Assembly (NCBI GenBank): GCA_046342195.1
Contig: JBKDQE010000055.1
Location: 32,905-96,904 of the forward strand
Origin: CANHBY01 sp046342195
GTDB taxonomy: Bacteria > Pseudomonadota > Gammaproteobacteria > Burkholderiales > Burkholderiaceae_C
Length of the DNA stretch: 64,000 nucleotides
Direction of reading: 5' to 3'
Below are positions 17,702-27,115 of the stretch, in pieces; position 1 is the stretch's first letter, and each line of letters begins with the position of its first letter. The notes beneath the pieces were generated by a model that worked only from the letters and a program-made list of their open reading frames with translations, was not told the DNA's origin and ran no database searches. Made by a program: the position numbers and the translations under genes.

Positions 17702-17977
17702 ATGAGTTTCAGCATCGCCTTTTGGCATGTTTTGAATTTTTTCGCCCCTGCACTCGGGGTGGCTTTGTGGGCCTCCTGCCTGACCAAATGGCTCTGGTGG
17801 CGGAGTTTGCGGGGGGTGGCTTGGTGGTCTTTGTTTTTAGGGGCCTTTGCCGCTTGTGGTTTGGCCTTGATCGCCGGGCTGTTTTGGTTCGGTGCCGATG
17901 GCAAAATGGCCACCTATGGATTCATGGTAGGGGCCTGTGCCTTGGTGCTTTGGTGGAGGGGTTTTGTCCGCAATTAA
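17702..17977 (+). CDS. Small membrane protein of unknown function
   Basis: 91 residues with three hydrophobic segments (about residues 5-25, 38-60 and 68-86) separated by short tryptophan- and arginine-bearing loops. It starts 51 bases from the divergent hemA start and probably shares that promoter region. I do not recognise the family. A reading extended upstream to 17537 would overlap hemA and is rejected. Confidence 0.6.
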   Translation: MSFSIAFWHVLNFFAPALGVALWASCLTKWLWWRSLRGVAWWSLFLGAFAACGLALIAGLFWFGADGKMATYGFMVGACALVLWWRGFVRN

Positions 17978-18015
17978 CAGGCCCATGAAGGCTTGCTTGC
18001 TGCTCAGCCACAAAA

Positions 18016-18048
18016 AGGCCCGCCAACCCATTGCTGGATGGCGGGCCT
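18016..18048 (-). terminator. Strong leftward terminator hairpin
   Basis: A perfect 10-bp stem, AGGCCCGCCA (18016-18025) with TGGCGGGCCT (18039-18048), has a 13-base loop. On the minus strand it is followed directly by a T run (18015-18011), the form of a factor-independent terminator. It would end a leftward transcript beginning in the gene-free stretch to its right. Confidence 0.8.
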
Positions 18049-18180
18049 GGTGAGGGCCCCCGGGCAACGATATCGTCACGACCGGTCTGAGAGCACCCTC
18101 ATCCCTCATGGTGTCAGGAGCACCACGATACCTCTTCACATGGAAGAGTTCCCACCTCATCCGCAGTTTTCAGAATTCAC
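18016..18180 (-). ncRNA. Candidate structured small RNA
   Basis: The 374-base stretch between 17978 and 18351 has no credible gene, yet its minus strand carries several nested hairpins ending in a strong terminator. They include CTCTTC/GAAGAG with a 5-base loop (about 18131-18147), TGGTG/CACCA (about 18108-18125), and CCGG/CCGG enclosing CGATATCG (about 18060-18085) within GAGGG/CCCTC. It does not contain the hallmark sequences of SRP RNA, RNase P RNA, tmRNA or 6S RNA. I infer a leftward small RNA or a structured mRNA end. The 5' end is not defined. Confidence 0.4.
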
Positions 18181-18300
18181 ATACTCACTACGGACGCCTT
18201 CACTGTAATTAAAAACCAACGAAATCGTTTGATTAAACACAACTTGATTCCCTCTTTGCGTGATGTCTTCGCGGCGGGAGCTTGATACCCTGACCAAAAT

Positions 18301-18322
18301 CACCACTGCTTATTGAGTGGTG
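18301..18322 (-). terminator. Terminator-like hairpin after the DUF1840 gene
   Basis: CACCACT (18301-18307) and AGTGGTG (18316-18322) form a perfect 7-bp stem. On the minus strand it is followed by ATTTTGG, a weak T run. It lies 30 bases after the stop of the leftward DUF1840 gene. Confidence 0.5.
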
Positions 18323-18351
18323 GCAGATAACCGCAAGGTATCGGAACTCCC

Positions 18352-18693
18352 TCAAACTCCCCAAACAATGTCTTGTTTTTCTGCGAGGGCCTGCTTCAGC
18401 ATCATGACCATAGGCCAAGCCCGCTGGCGCAGTGTGACCCCCTCCAAGGCCTTGGGGTCAGGGTCTTCATCTTGGTCAAATTTCAATGCATGGTCTGGCT
18501 GAGCCTCCATTGAACGGAGAGCATCATCAGCCACCACCGCTTGTATCAAAGCATCCAGAGCTGCACGCATTTGATCCACTTCAATGACCCCCTGCAGGGC
18601 AGGCTGCTTTCCCATGAAGCTGAGGATTTGATCGGCCTGTGGGCCCAACATGATGAGATCTGAGGTGGCTTTCGATTTAAAGCGGTAAATCAT
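18352..18693 (-). CDS. DUF1840 family protein
   Basis: 113 residues beginning MIYRFKSKATSDLIMLGPQADQIL, the recognisable opening of the DUF1840 family of small betaproteobacterial cytoplasmic proteins. The middle holds an acidic stretch (FDQDEDPDPKALEGV) and the C-terminus a helix with LRQRAWPMVMMLKQALAEK. No function is known to me for this family. The gene stands alone, downstream of and co-directional with the c-di-GMP pair. Confidence 0.8.
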   Translation of the reverse strand: MIYRFKSKATSDLIMLGPQADQILSFMGKQPALQGVIEVDQMRAALDALIQAVVADDALRSMEAQPDHALKFDQDEDPDPKALEGVTLRQRAWPMVMMLKQALAEKQDIVWGV

Positions 18694-18800
18694 GGATCAA
18701 TCATCAGAAAAAAACATCGCATCAGGATGCACGACCTTGGAGTTAATTTTTCTGTTCCTTGCCTGACAGGGGCCATGAAGTTGATATGAAAGATCGAGCT

Positions 18801-20936
18801 TCAGCTTGTTTGATGAGGCTGAATTTCGGAAACGGCCCCTTTGACATTCAATCGATCCATGAATGCCGAGACATCCAGGGCTGGAGCAAACAAAAAACCT
18901 TGATACTGCTCACAACCAGCAGCCTCCAGGAATTGCCGCTGAATCTCGGTTTCCACCCCCTCAGCCACAATTCTTAAGCCTAAAGCCCGACCCAAATAAA
19001 TCACTGCATTCACAATCCCCACATCGCTCTGATCCGACGGAAGCCCGCGCAGAAAGCTGCGATCAATTTTCAAACGATTGATGGGTAAATTTTTGAGGTA
19101 ACCCAAGCTGGAGTAACCTGTACCAAAGTCATCAATCGCCAGCTTGACGCCCATGCCAGCCAGAGTATCAAGGCGATTTAGAGCCATTTGTTCATTTTGA
19201 ATCAAGATGGATTCCGTCAATTCAAGTTCCAGAAGCCGCGGAGGAAGCTGCGTTTGATTCAGGCTTGCAGCCACACTTTCAACAAAGTTCGCTTGTTGAA
19301 ATTGCAGCGCTGATACATTCACGGAAACAAGCAGTGAATGTCCGTTGGCGTGCCATTGGGCTGCCTGGCAAACCGCCTGGTTCAACACCCAGTGTCCGAT
19401 TTCCAGAATAAACCCCGTTTCTTCTGCCACAGGAATGAACTCTGCCGGCGAAACGTGACCCAATTCGGGATCGAACCAGCGGAGCAGGGCCTCTGCACCC
19501 AACACGCGACCGGTGCGCAAATCAACTTGAGGCTGGTAATTCAGGCGGAAGCGGCCCTCCAGCAAAGCCTGCCTCATGGCATGATCAAGGAGAATGTTCT
19601 TTCTGGCCCGTCTTTGAATATCGTCATTCGCCGCCTCTGATTCATGAAGCCGAACAGACGAGCGGCCCGTTGTTTTAACCCACTGTAAAGCCGCTTGGGC
19701 GCGCCGCATCAGGTCTTCAATATGAACACCATCGACTGGACACAAGGCCACACCGATGCTGCAGGTTACCGTAAATGAAATGCCGTCCAGGCGGAAAGGC
19801 TGAGCCATGGTTTTCAAAATACGATGCCCTGCGGCTTCCGCAGATTTTGAATCAACCCGATTCAAAATCATGATGAACTCATCACTGCCTAACCGGGCCA
19901 CCACATCGACATGCCGCAAACAACTCTTTAAACGCTCTGCCACCTCGATCAAAACACGATCGCCAAATGTATGGCCTAAACTGTCATTGATGTGCTGAAA
20001 ATGATCAAGATCGACCACCATCAAAGCAAAGGTTTCGTTCGCTTCCTGAACACGACGCAGCGCCACAGTGAGGGACTCATCCAAGGCCACCCGATTTGGC
20101 AAGCCTGTCAGGGTATCCGTGCTCGACAAAGTGGTAATGCGACGTTTTGTTTCCATTCGTTCCGTCACATCACGAAAAGACAGCACCCTCATCAAGGGCC
20201 GTCCACCTGAACCGGAAAATACCAACTGATATTCCAGCACCCGCCCATTACGCAAGACAACATGGCTCGGCGACTTTTCTCGGTGCAGGTCTTCAACGGA
20301 TCTCATCATGTTCTGGCCAGCGGTCTTGTCAACAAGACGCGACTCAATCCAGTCCCAAAGACTCTGGTCTTCCTGTTGAAACATCAGCTCATGCGGGACA
20401 GACCAGAGGGCCGCGAATCGATGGTTGAAATGACGGATTTTGCCCGCATGATTCATCACCATGATGCCATCAGGCGACATATCCAGGGTGGCCGCAAATT
20501 CAGCCAGCTTTTCCTCAAGTTGCCTCTCAAATTCATGCTGGCAGGTGCGATCGTGAACCATGACCATGAAGCAAGGCTGAGAGGCACGAAAATTCAAGCA
20601 ACGCACCCGCCGGGCAACATACAAGACAGTTCCATCAAACCGCTGGATGGTTGTCTCGGATTCGATCGAAGGTTCAGGCACATTTCCCAACAAGCCCGTC
20701 TGCCATTCAGCCACTTCTTGCCAAAAAGCAGCGTCTTCCATTGAGGAACACAATTCCTGAATATGTTTGCCTATCAGCAAAGCAGGGTCGCAACCCCACA
20801 TTTTTCCTGCCGATGAATTGGCCGAAATCAATCGAAAGTCTTGTGAATTGACCAACCAAACGGCATCAGGCAAACACTCGATGACTGAGTTGAACCATGA
20901 TGTTTCAAGGACCAAAGAAGGGTGACGCCGGCTCAT
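18801..20936 (-). CDS. PAS-PAS-GGDEF-EAL c-di-GMP signalling protein
   Basis: 711 residues, no membrane segment. Two PAS-type sensor domains occupy about residues 10-130 and 145-265. A diguanylate cyclase-type domain (about 275-435) and an EAL phosphodiesterase domain (about 450-700) follow. The cyclase signature reads ARLGSDEF, so GSDEF replaces GGDEF, a change often seen in weak or inactive cyclases. The EAL side looks intact: GAEALLRW, DDFGTGYSSLGYL and LKIDRSF are present. The net role is probably c-di-GMP hydrolysis controlled by the PAS domains. The start overlaps the end of the HD-GYP gene by 4 bases, so the two are co-translated. Confidence 0.9.
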   Translation of the reverse strand: MSRRHPSLVLETSWFNSVIECLPDAVWLVNSQDFRLISANSSAGKMWGCDPALLIGKHIQELCSSMEDAAFWQEVAEWQTGLLGNVPEPSIESETTIQRFDGTVLYVARRVRCLNFRASQPCFMVMVHDRTCQHEFERQLEEKLAEFAATLDMSPDGIMVMNHAGKIRHFNHRFAALWSVPHELMFQQEDQSLWDWIESRLVDKTAGQNMMRSVEDLHREKSPSHVVLRNGRVLEYQLVFSGSGGRPLMRVLSFRDVTERMETKRRITTLSSTDTLTGLPNRVALDESLTVALRRVQEANETFALMVVDLDHFQHINDSLGHTFGDRVLIEVAERLKSCLRHVDVVARLGSDEFIMILNRVDSKSAEAAGHRILKTMAQPFRLDGISFTVTCSIGVALCPVDGVHIEDLMRRAQAALQWVKTTGRSSVRLHESEAANDDIQRRARKNILLDHAMRQALLEGRFRLNYQPQVDLRTGRVLGAEALLRWFDPELGHVSPAEFIPVAEETGFILEIGHWVLNQAVCQAAQWHANGHSLLVSVNVSALQFQQANFVESVAASLNQTQLPPRLLELELTESILIQNEQMALNRLDTLAGMGVKLAIDDFGTGYSSLGYLKNLPINRLKIDRSFLRGLPSDQSDVGIVNAVIYLGRALGLRIVAEGVETEIQRQFLEAAGCEQYQGFLFAPALDVSAFMDRLNVKGAVSEIQPHQTS

Positions 20937-22231
20937 GCAAGCTCCATCTGAGGGTCTGGAATCCGGGAGGATTCAAAGAAGTAAGCCACTCGTTGTCGAG
21001 GTGAGAGGTAAATCATGGATTCAGCCGGCAAAGACAAGGGTTTCACGCTGCGGCGAATGCTCAACTGCGGGCGCTGAGCCAAATCCACAATCAAAGCCTC
21101 GCGCCTGGGCACCTTGGTGTCATGAATTAATACCGAGGGGCGCAAAGAGCGGCCCACATTGACGGCCACCACCATCGCAAACCGGCCGTCATTGAGTTGA
21201 ACTATGGAGCCTACCGGGTATACCCCCATCATTTTTACGAAAGCCGCCAAAATGACTGAATCAAATTTAAAACTATTTTGAGCGTAAATATGGGCAATGG
21301 CCTCATGAGGTGTCAGGGCTTGAGAAATAATGTGAGGGTTGCATAAATTGTCATAGCGATTGACCAATGCCACCAGCCGCGCTGCAAGGGAAATTCTGTC
21401 ATTGATCAGATGAAGGGGGCTCCCTGAGCCATCCGACATTTCATGGTGCTGAGCAATCACCAAGGTCGCGATGGATGACAACCCCATTTTGCGAGCCCGA
21501 TCAATTCCAAACGACACATGCTCCTCATAAGCGCGATGCTCTGTTGCGGTAAAGCTCGCATCCGGATGGCGTAAGCGATCATTCAGGTCCAACTTGCCAA
21601 TATCATGCAATAATGCGCCGACTCCCATTTCCGTCATGTCGGTCAGGTTCCAACCCAGAGAACGAGCCAGAAGCAACGACAAAATCATCACATTGACGGC
21701 ATGCAGGGAGGCCCGGTCTCCGGCCGCTTCAGTCAGCAATCGAATACATACATTCGGGTGCTTGGTGATTCCATCAACCATCTCGCATATCAGGGTACGA
21801 GCCCGCTCGGCCGCATTAACGGAATCACGAGGCACCATGTCAGTGATCATGGCACAGGTTTCCGTAGCATGGGCAAACCCTTTTTCACAAGCCCGCATAA
21901 CGGCCCTCTGATCTTCCAATGCCAACTTCAGAGCCAAGGCATCATTTGATAAAGAGCTTTTATCCGCCGGTTCTGAAAGCAGGCCTGAAGGGTGATCATC
22001 AAGGCGCGAACGGACTTTGATGGCTTTGATGACTTCAAAATCACTGTCTTGCGGACTCCAGCGAACCCGCTTGAGCCCCAACTCTTTCAAGGTCCCGATT
22101 TGCTCCACCGAATTGATTCGAAAACTCGACTTTGAAAAGGGATGCGACATCCAGCCCAAATCAAGATGTATAAAAACCCCGATGAGGAGATCATCTACAT
22201 CAATGAATGGCAAATTTCGTTTGTCTTCCAT
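20933..22231 (-). CDS. DUF3391 and HD-GYP domain protein
   Basis: 432 residues. The N-terminal DUF3391 module opens with IDVDDLLIGVFIHLDLGWMSHPF. An HD-type phosphohydrolase follows, with LLHDIGKLDL as metal-binding motif and IAQHHEMSDGSGSP where HHE..DGxGYP is expected. The GYP triplet is changed to GSP, and the usual DxFDALTS segment reads VNRYDNLCNP. The metal ligands seem kept, but activity on c-di-GMP may be altered or regulatory. It is co-transcribed with the EAL protein downstream, so the pair probably sets or reads local c-di-GMP. Confidence 0.88.
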   Translation of the reverse strand: MEDKRNLPFIDVDDLLIGVFIHLDLGWMSHPFSKSSFRINSVEQIGTLKELGLKRVRWSPQDSDFEVIKAIKVRSRLDDHPSGLLSEPADKSSLSNDALALKLALEDQRAVMRACEKGFAHATETCAMITDMVPRDSVNAAERARTLICEMVDGITKHPNVCIRLLTEAAGDRASLHAVNVMILSLLLARSLGWNLTDMTEMGVGALLHDIGKLDLNDRLRHPDASFTATEHRAYEEHVSFGIDRARKMGLSSIATLVIAQHHEMSDGSGSPLHLINDRISLAARLVALVNRYDNLCNPHIISQALTPHEAIAHIYAQNSFKFDSVILAAFVKMMGVYPVGSIVQLNDGRFAMVVAVNVGRSLRPSVLIHDTKVPRREALIVDLAQRPQLSIRRSVKPLSLPAESMIYLSPRQRVAYFFESSRIPDPQMELA

Positions 22232-22628
22232 GTGTCAAATCCGATGGGGGCTGCACTCTGGACCAATTATCCTTACGGACTTTTCGAGCCTATGGAGGAA
22301 AACTTGAGCCACAAATTTTCTGAGCTCCAGTGAAACCCTGTGAGAAGTAAGCCCGAATTGTGAAATGCCAAGCCAAAACCTCAAGCGACAAAAAGACCGG
22401 ATATTGCAGAACATCTTGCCTCGCTGCAATGCCCATGCAAGTGCAAAATCAAAAAGCATCCTGGGAGAAGATTAAACCTTAAAAAAGCGGCCCAAGCACC
22501 TGATGGGGCTGTGATGGGGTGTCAGTTTCGTACCTATTGATTTTAGTCTGCATACGGGCTTCCTTGCGAAAGCAGTCAGTCAATGGCCATTTTGGATTTG
22601 AAATTCATCAACACCAGTTGAGGCACCC
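22232..22628. other. Gene-free divergent promoter region
   Basis: 397 bases between the leftward HD-GYP gene and the rightward saccharopine dehydrogenase-like gene. I see no open frame worth calling, no strong hairpin and no repeat. Promoters for both flanking genes are presumably here. A GAGGCACCC segment before the ATG at 22629 serves as a weak ribosome-binding site. Confidence 0.6.
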
Positions 22629-23738
22629 ATGAAAGACATTCTCATCGTCGGCGGCGGAAAAATTGGTTCAGTTGTTGCCGATCTACTGCATCAGAGCGGC
22701 AGTTATTACGTCACGGTCGCGGATCGCAGCTCAAACCCATTAACAGCGCTCACACAGAACTGTCAATCTGGGCATGTCATTCACACGCTGATGCTCGATG
22801 TGCTTGATCCTCAACAGCTCAGTCAGGCCCTTGAAGGCCGCTTCGCCGTTTTAAGCGCAGCGCCTTACCATCTTACTGCTCTCATCGCAGAAGCTGCCAA
22901 AGAGCTTCATGTTCACTATCTTGATCTCACCGAGGACGTTGCCAGTACCCGACGCATACGAACCCTCGCAGACGGTGCAGCCAGCGCCTTTATTCCTCAG
23001 TGCGGGCTTGCCCCTGGCTTTATTTCCATCGTTGCGGCCGACCTTTGCCGCAACTTTGACAGCCTGGACTCAGTGCGAATGCGCGTTGGTGCTCTGCCTG
23101 CCTATCCAAGTAACGCCCTGAACTACAACTTGACATGGAGCACAGAGGGTGTCATTAATGAATACTGTGAACCCTGCGAAGCGATCGTCGATGGGCAGCA
23201 GCGAGAGGTTCCAGCCCTTGAGGAACGCGAAGAATTTTCCCTGGATGGTGTGCTTTATGAAGCCTTCAATACATCGGGTGGGTTGGGAACCCTGTGTGAA
23301 ACGCTGGCAGGCAAGGTGCGCACACTGAATTATCGAACGATTCGCTATCCGGGCCATGCTGCGATCATGAAGGCCCTTCTGCATGACCTTCGATTGCGAG
23401 ACCGGCGGGAGGTTCTCAAGGATATTCTTGAGCAAGCAGTTCCCGCAACCATGCAAGATGTTGTCATTATTTTTGTCACTGTTTCAGGGATGAAAAATGG
23501 ACATCTGGTCCAAGACACTTATGCCCGAAAAATATACAGTCATGTCTTGGGGGGAAAGCTTCACAGTGCCATTCAAATTACAACGGCCAGCAGCCTGTGC
23601 ACCATGCTGGACCTTCTGTCAGAGGGGAAAATTCCGCCCTGCGGGTTTATCAAACAGGAAGACATCGCCCTGAATGATTTTTTGGCCAACCGATTCGGCA
23701 AGGTTTTTGCAACGCATGAATTTTCACAAATGGCGTAA
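22629..23738 (+). CDS. Saccharopine dehydrogenase-like oxidoreductase
   Basis: 369 residues. The Rossmann nucleotide-binding motif ILIVGGGKIGSVVADLL is at the N-terminus. It is followed by VLSAAPYHLTALIAEAAKELHVHYLDLTED and CGLAPGFISIVAADL, characteristic of the saccharopine dehydrogenase/lysine 6-dehydrogenase superfamily. It probably acts in the cytoplasm on a lysine- or amino-acid-derived substrate. The gene stands alone, with 141 bases to the next one. The exact substrate cannot be told from sequence. Confidence 0.82.
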   Translation: MKDILIVGGGKIGSVVADLLHQSGSYYVTVADRSSNPLTALTQNCQSGHVIHTLMLDVLDPQQLSQALEGRFAVLSAAPYHLTALIAEAAKELHVHYLDLTEDVASTRRIRTLADGAASAFIPQCGLAPGFISIVAADLCRNFDSLDSVRMRVGALPAYPSNALNYNLTWSTEGVINEYCEPCEAIVDGQQREVPALEEREEFSLDGVLYEAFNTSGGLGTLCETLAGKVRTLNYRTIRYPGHAAIMKALLHDLRLRDRREVLKDILEQAVPATMQDVVIIFVTVSGMKNGHLVQDTYARKIYSHVLGGKLHSAIQITTASSLCTMLDLLSEGKIPPCGFIKQEDIALNDFLANRFGKVFATHEFSQMA

Positions 23739-23879
23739 CATCATTCGGCGGCACCTTCATTTTTTGAACGGTCTTTTATTCAGTGTTTGGGTTTTTTAAA
23801 TTGCAGCACTACGATCAAAATTTGAACCCTCCCCAAAAGGTGCGCTGATCGTGACTGCATTGAATTCAAGGGTTTATTG

Positions 23880-24752
23880 ATGCAACAACTTGTCACCTCT
23901 GAATTGATTCATTGGATTGCTGAGCAGCGTCAAGCCGGCTATAGCGAGAGCACCATACTTCACTCCATGATGACAACTGGCTGGAGTCAATCGACGGCGC
24001 TGGCGGCACTTGCACAGAAGACCGTCATCTCTTCTAATACGATCAAATCTCATCAAAGTATAGATTCTTTTCGGCATTTCAGCGCTGAGCTTCCTGAGCC
24101 TAAGGTGTCAGAAGGTGCCACCAGCCTCTGGGCTGGCGATCGTGAGGTGAACGTGCTTTTTGCCATGAAACGGCCGCGCTTGGTGGTTTTTGGAAGCTTC
24201 ATGACTAACGAAGAGTGCGATGCTTTATGCCAAGCTGCTTCACCATACTTGGTTCGATCAAAAACAGTCAAACTGGATGAAGCAGATCCCAAAATGAATG
24301 AAGCAGTGCATGAGGCACGTACCAGCGATGGCATGTTTTTTCATCGCGGCCAAAATGATCTCTGCCAGCGTATTGAATCCCGAATTGCAACCCTCTTAAA
24401 TTGGCCTGTCGATCATGGCGAGGGTTTGCAAGTTTTGCACTACAAACCTGGGGCTGAGTACAAGCCCCACTATGATTACTTTGAACCAGGGCATCCTGCC
24501 TCAGCGAGTTTCTTGCAACGTGGCGGCCAGCGGGTGGGCACATTGCTGATGTATCTTAATACACCTGTTCGCGGAGGGTCTACCAGCTTTCCCGATGTTG
24601 ATTTAGAGGTTTCAGCGCTGAAGGGCAATGCCGTGTTTTTCAGCTACGAACAACCTGATCCCTCGACGCGCACACTCCATGGCGGCTCGCCGGTTATTGA
24701 AGGAGAAAAATGGATTGCCACCAAATGGCTCCGTCAAGATCATTTTGGGTGA
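23880..24752 (+). CDS. 2-oxoglutarate/Fe(II) oxygenase, prolyl 4-hydroxylase-like
   Basis: 290 residues. The C-terminal catalytic domain carries the iron ligands HxD in YKPHYDYF and the distal histidine in RTLHGGSPV, followed by the 2-oxoglutarate-binding lysine in GEKWIATKWL. These are the classic residues of prolyl 4-hydroxylase alpha-subunit-type enzymes. The N-terminal 80 residues are helical, with no signal peptide. The ATG at 23880 directly follows an in-frame TTG, and AAGGG lies upstream. The target, perhaps a proline in a cellular protein, is unknown. Confidence 0.87.
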   Translation: MQQLVTSELIHWIAEQRQAGYSESTILHSMMTTGWSQSTALAALAQKTVISSNTIKSHQSIDSFRHFSAELPEPKVSEGATSLWAGDREVNVLFAMKRPRLVVFGSFMTNEECDALCQAASPYLVRSKTVKLDEADPKMNEAVHEARTSDGMFFHRGQNDLCQRIESRIATLLNWPVDHGEGLQVLHYKPGAEYKPHYDYFEPGHPASASFLQRGGQRVGTLLMYLNTPVRGGSTSFPDVDLEVSALKGNAVFFSYEQPDPSTRTLHGGSPVIEGEKWIATKWLRQDHFG

Positions 24753-24981
24753 CTTTTCATTGTCAAAGGAATAAAAAACCCCTGCAAAACCTGTCGCAAA
24801 TGTGCGCGACTTTGCCGCTCAAAGCCCTCTGTATTTCCTGACCCCATTTGGGCACTTTTAAAGCAAGCAGCGGCTTCAGTCAAAATAACACCCTTCTGAA
24901 CCGCACAAAGTGTCTTCAGGATGCCCTCCATTCAAGCCCTGAATCGACACCACGATTTGCTCTTTCCAGCCCAAAAGCGTC

Positions 24982-26274
24982 ATGAACACCTCCACCACAG
25001 TCATTGATATCGCATCGCTCATTGCACGCATGGGCCAGTCGGCCCGCACTGCCAGTATTCCGATGGCCGCAGCCAGTACCGCTGCCAAAAACAAGGCCCT
25101 GAAGGCCTTGGCAGGGTTGCTGCGAGAAGCCAATACCGGGCTTTTTATGGCTAACCAACAAGACGTGGAAACCGCCCAAGCCGCAGGACTGTCCGCCCCC
25201 CTGGTTGACCGCCTTCGCCTCGATCGAGGTATCCTCCATACCCTGGCCGAGGGCTGCGAACAAATTGCCGCCATGCCTGACCCTATCGGTGAGCTGACAC
25301 AGCTTCGCCGCCGCCCCAGCGGAATTCAAGTAGGTCAGATGCGTGTGCCCCTGGGGGTTTTTGGCATGATCTATGAAAGCCGCCCGAATGTGACCATTGA
25401 AGCCTCATCACTGGCCATCAAAAGCGGCAACGCCTGCATTCTGAGGGGGGGCTCAGAAGCCATTCATTCCAATTTGGCATTGTGGCAGTTGGTTCAATCG
25501 GCACTGCAAGCGTCTCAACTGCCTACAAACGCCATCCAGCTGATCCCTATCACCGACCGGGCAGCTGTTGGGGAACTCATTGCTTCACCTGCTGCCGTCG
25601 ACGTGATCATTCCTCGTGGGGGAAAAGGCTTGATCGAGCGTATCAGCCGTGAAGCCAGGGTGCCTGTCATCAAACACCTCGATGGCAATTGCCACGTGTA
25701 TGTTGATGCTCTGGCTGACCTGGACATGGCCGTCAAGGTGACAGACAACGCCAAAACCCAAAAGTACAGTCCGTGCAATGCCGCTGAATCACTGCTGGTG
25801 CATGAGGCCATTGCTGCGCCATTTTTGGCTCGCATCGGTACTATCTTTGCCAGCAAGGGGGTGGAGATGCGTTGCGACCCCGCCAGCCTGAGCCTTCTTT
25901 CCAGCGTATCAGGGGCCAAACTGGCCCCCGCCACCGAGCAAGACTGGTCAGAGGAGTATCTGGCGCCGATGATCAGTGTCAAAGTGGTTGCCAACCTCGA
26001 TGAGGCCATTGCGCATATCAATCAATACGGATCGCATCACACTGACACCATCCTCACCACACATCATCCCAGTGCCATGCGTTTCCTGCGCGAAGTCGAC
26101 TCTTCCAGCGTCATGATCAATGCCAGCACCCGATTTGCTGACGGGTTCGAATATGGCTTGGGTGCCGAAATTGGCATCAGCACTGACAAATTCCATGCTC
26201 GTGGCCCCGTCGGCCTTGAGGGCCTGACCTCCATGAAATGGGTGGTGCTGGGCAATGGTGAAGTGCGGCAATAA
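24982..26274 (+). CDS. proA: Gamma-glutamyl phosphate reductase
   Basis: 430 residues, the second step of proline synthesis from glutamate, reducing gamma-glutamyl phosphate with NADPH. Family marks include VPLGVFGMIYESRPNVT, LRGGSEAIHSN, PRGGKGLIERI, and the catalytic cysteine region NAKTQKYSPCNAAESLLVH. The C-terminus GLGAEIGISTDKFHARGPVGLEGLTS is near-universal in ProA. It is followed 24 bases later by queC, which is probably co-transcribed. Confidence 0.96.
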   Translation: MNTSTTVIDIASLIARMGQSARTASIPMAAASTAAKNKALKALAGLLREANTGLFMANQQDVETAQAAGLSAPLVDRLRLDRGILHTLAEGCEQIAAMPDPIGELTQLRRRPSGIQVGQMRVPLGVFGMIYESRPNVTIEASSLAIKSGNACILRGGSEAIHSNLALWQLVQSALQASQLPTNAIQLIPITDRAAVGELIASPAAVDVIIPRGGKGLIERISREARVPVIKHLDGNCHVYVDALADLDMAVKVTDNAKTQKYSPCNAAESLLVHEAIAAPFLARIGTIFASKGVEMRCDPASLSLLSSVSGAKLAPATEQDWSEEYLAPMISVKVVANLDEAIAHINQYGSHHTDTILTTHHPSAMRFLREVDSSSVMINASTRFADGFEYGLGAEIGISTDKFHARGPVGLEGLTSMKWVVLGNGEVRQ

Positions 26275-26298
26275 CCCCTTTGGGATCATTTATTTTTT

Positions 26299-27048
26299 AT
26301 GCCGACGCCTCCATCTTTTCAAGACCCCCGCAAAGCCCTGGTGTTGTTTTCGGGGGGGCAAGATTCAACCGTATGCCTGGCTTGGGCACTGAATCGCTAC
26401 TGTCATGTTGAAACCATCGGCTTTGATTATGGTCAGCGTCATGTGGTTGAACTGAGCTGTCGGCCCCACCTTCGACAGTCGCTTCAATCTCACTTTCCTG
26501 ACTGGGCCGCCAAATTGGGAGAAGATCATCTTCTCGACTTGCGGGTTTTGGGCCAAATTTCTGATACCGCCCTCACCGATGATCGAAAAATCGAAATGGG
26601 TGCCAGCGGTTTGCCGAACACCTTTGTACCCGGCCGCAACCTGATCTTCCTGAGTTTTTCGGCGGCCATCGCTTACCGTCGGGGGCTCTCGGTGCTGGTT
26701 GCGGGAATGTGTGAAACCGACTACTCGGGTTACCCCGATTGCCGAGACAACACGCTTAAATCTCTGCAAGTGGCCCTCAGTTTGGGCATGGACACTCCGC
26801 TGACACTCGAAACCCCTTTGATGTGGCTGGACAAAGCTCAAACCTGGCGGCTTGCTGAGAAATTGGGGGGGGAGAATTTGAACCATCTGATCTTGGAGCA
26901 CAGTCACAGCTGTTATCTTGGGGACCGCAAGCACCGTCACCCTTGGGGCTTGGGCTGCGGGCATTGCCCGGCCTGTGAACTCAGGCGCAAGGGCTTTGAG
27001 CTTTGGCAACAGACGCTGTCACCATCATCCTCAAAACAGCCGACATAG
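26299..27048 (+). CDS. queC: 7-cyano-7-deazaguanine synthase
   Basis: 249 residues. It makes preQ0 from 7-carboxy-7-deazaguanine with ATP and ammonia on the way to queuosine in tRNA. The PP-loop VLFSGGQDSTVCLAWAL is at residue 15 onward. The zinc-binding cysteines are in the C-terminal stretch HSCYLGDRKHRHPWGLGCGHCPACELR. The middle FVPGRNLIFLSFSAAIA and YPDCRD are typical. It sits 24 bases after proA. Confidence 0.95.
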   Translation: MPTPPSFQDPRKALVLFSGGQDSTVCLAWALNRYCHVETIGFDYGQRHVVELSCRPHLRQSLQSHFPDWAAKLGEDHLLDLRVLGQISDTALTDDRKIEMGASGLPNTFVPGRNLIFLSFSAAIAYRRGLSVLVAGMCETDYSGYPDCRDNTLKSLQVALSLGMDTPLTLETPLMWLDKAQTWRLAEKLGGENLNHLILEHSHSCYLGDRKHRHPWGLGCGHCPACELRRKGFELWQQTLSPSSSKQPT

Positions 27049-27115
27049 ACACTGATGAAATCAATATCTGTTTGGTGCAAACGCTATCACGGCCTGCATA
27101 AGCCTATTTCGGGAG

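Noticed and set aside
18016..18180. 6S RNA, SRP RNA, tmRNA or RNase P RNA
   Set aside because: None of the characteristic conserved sequences of these RNAs is present.
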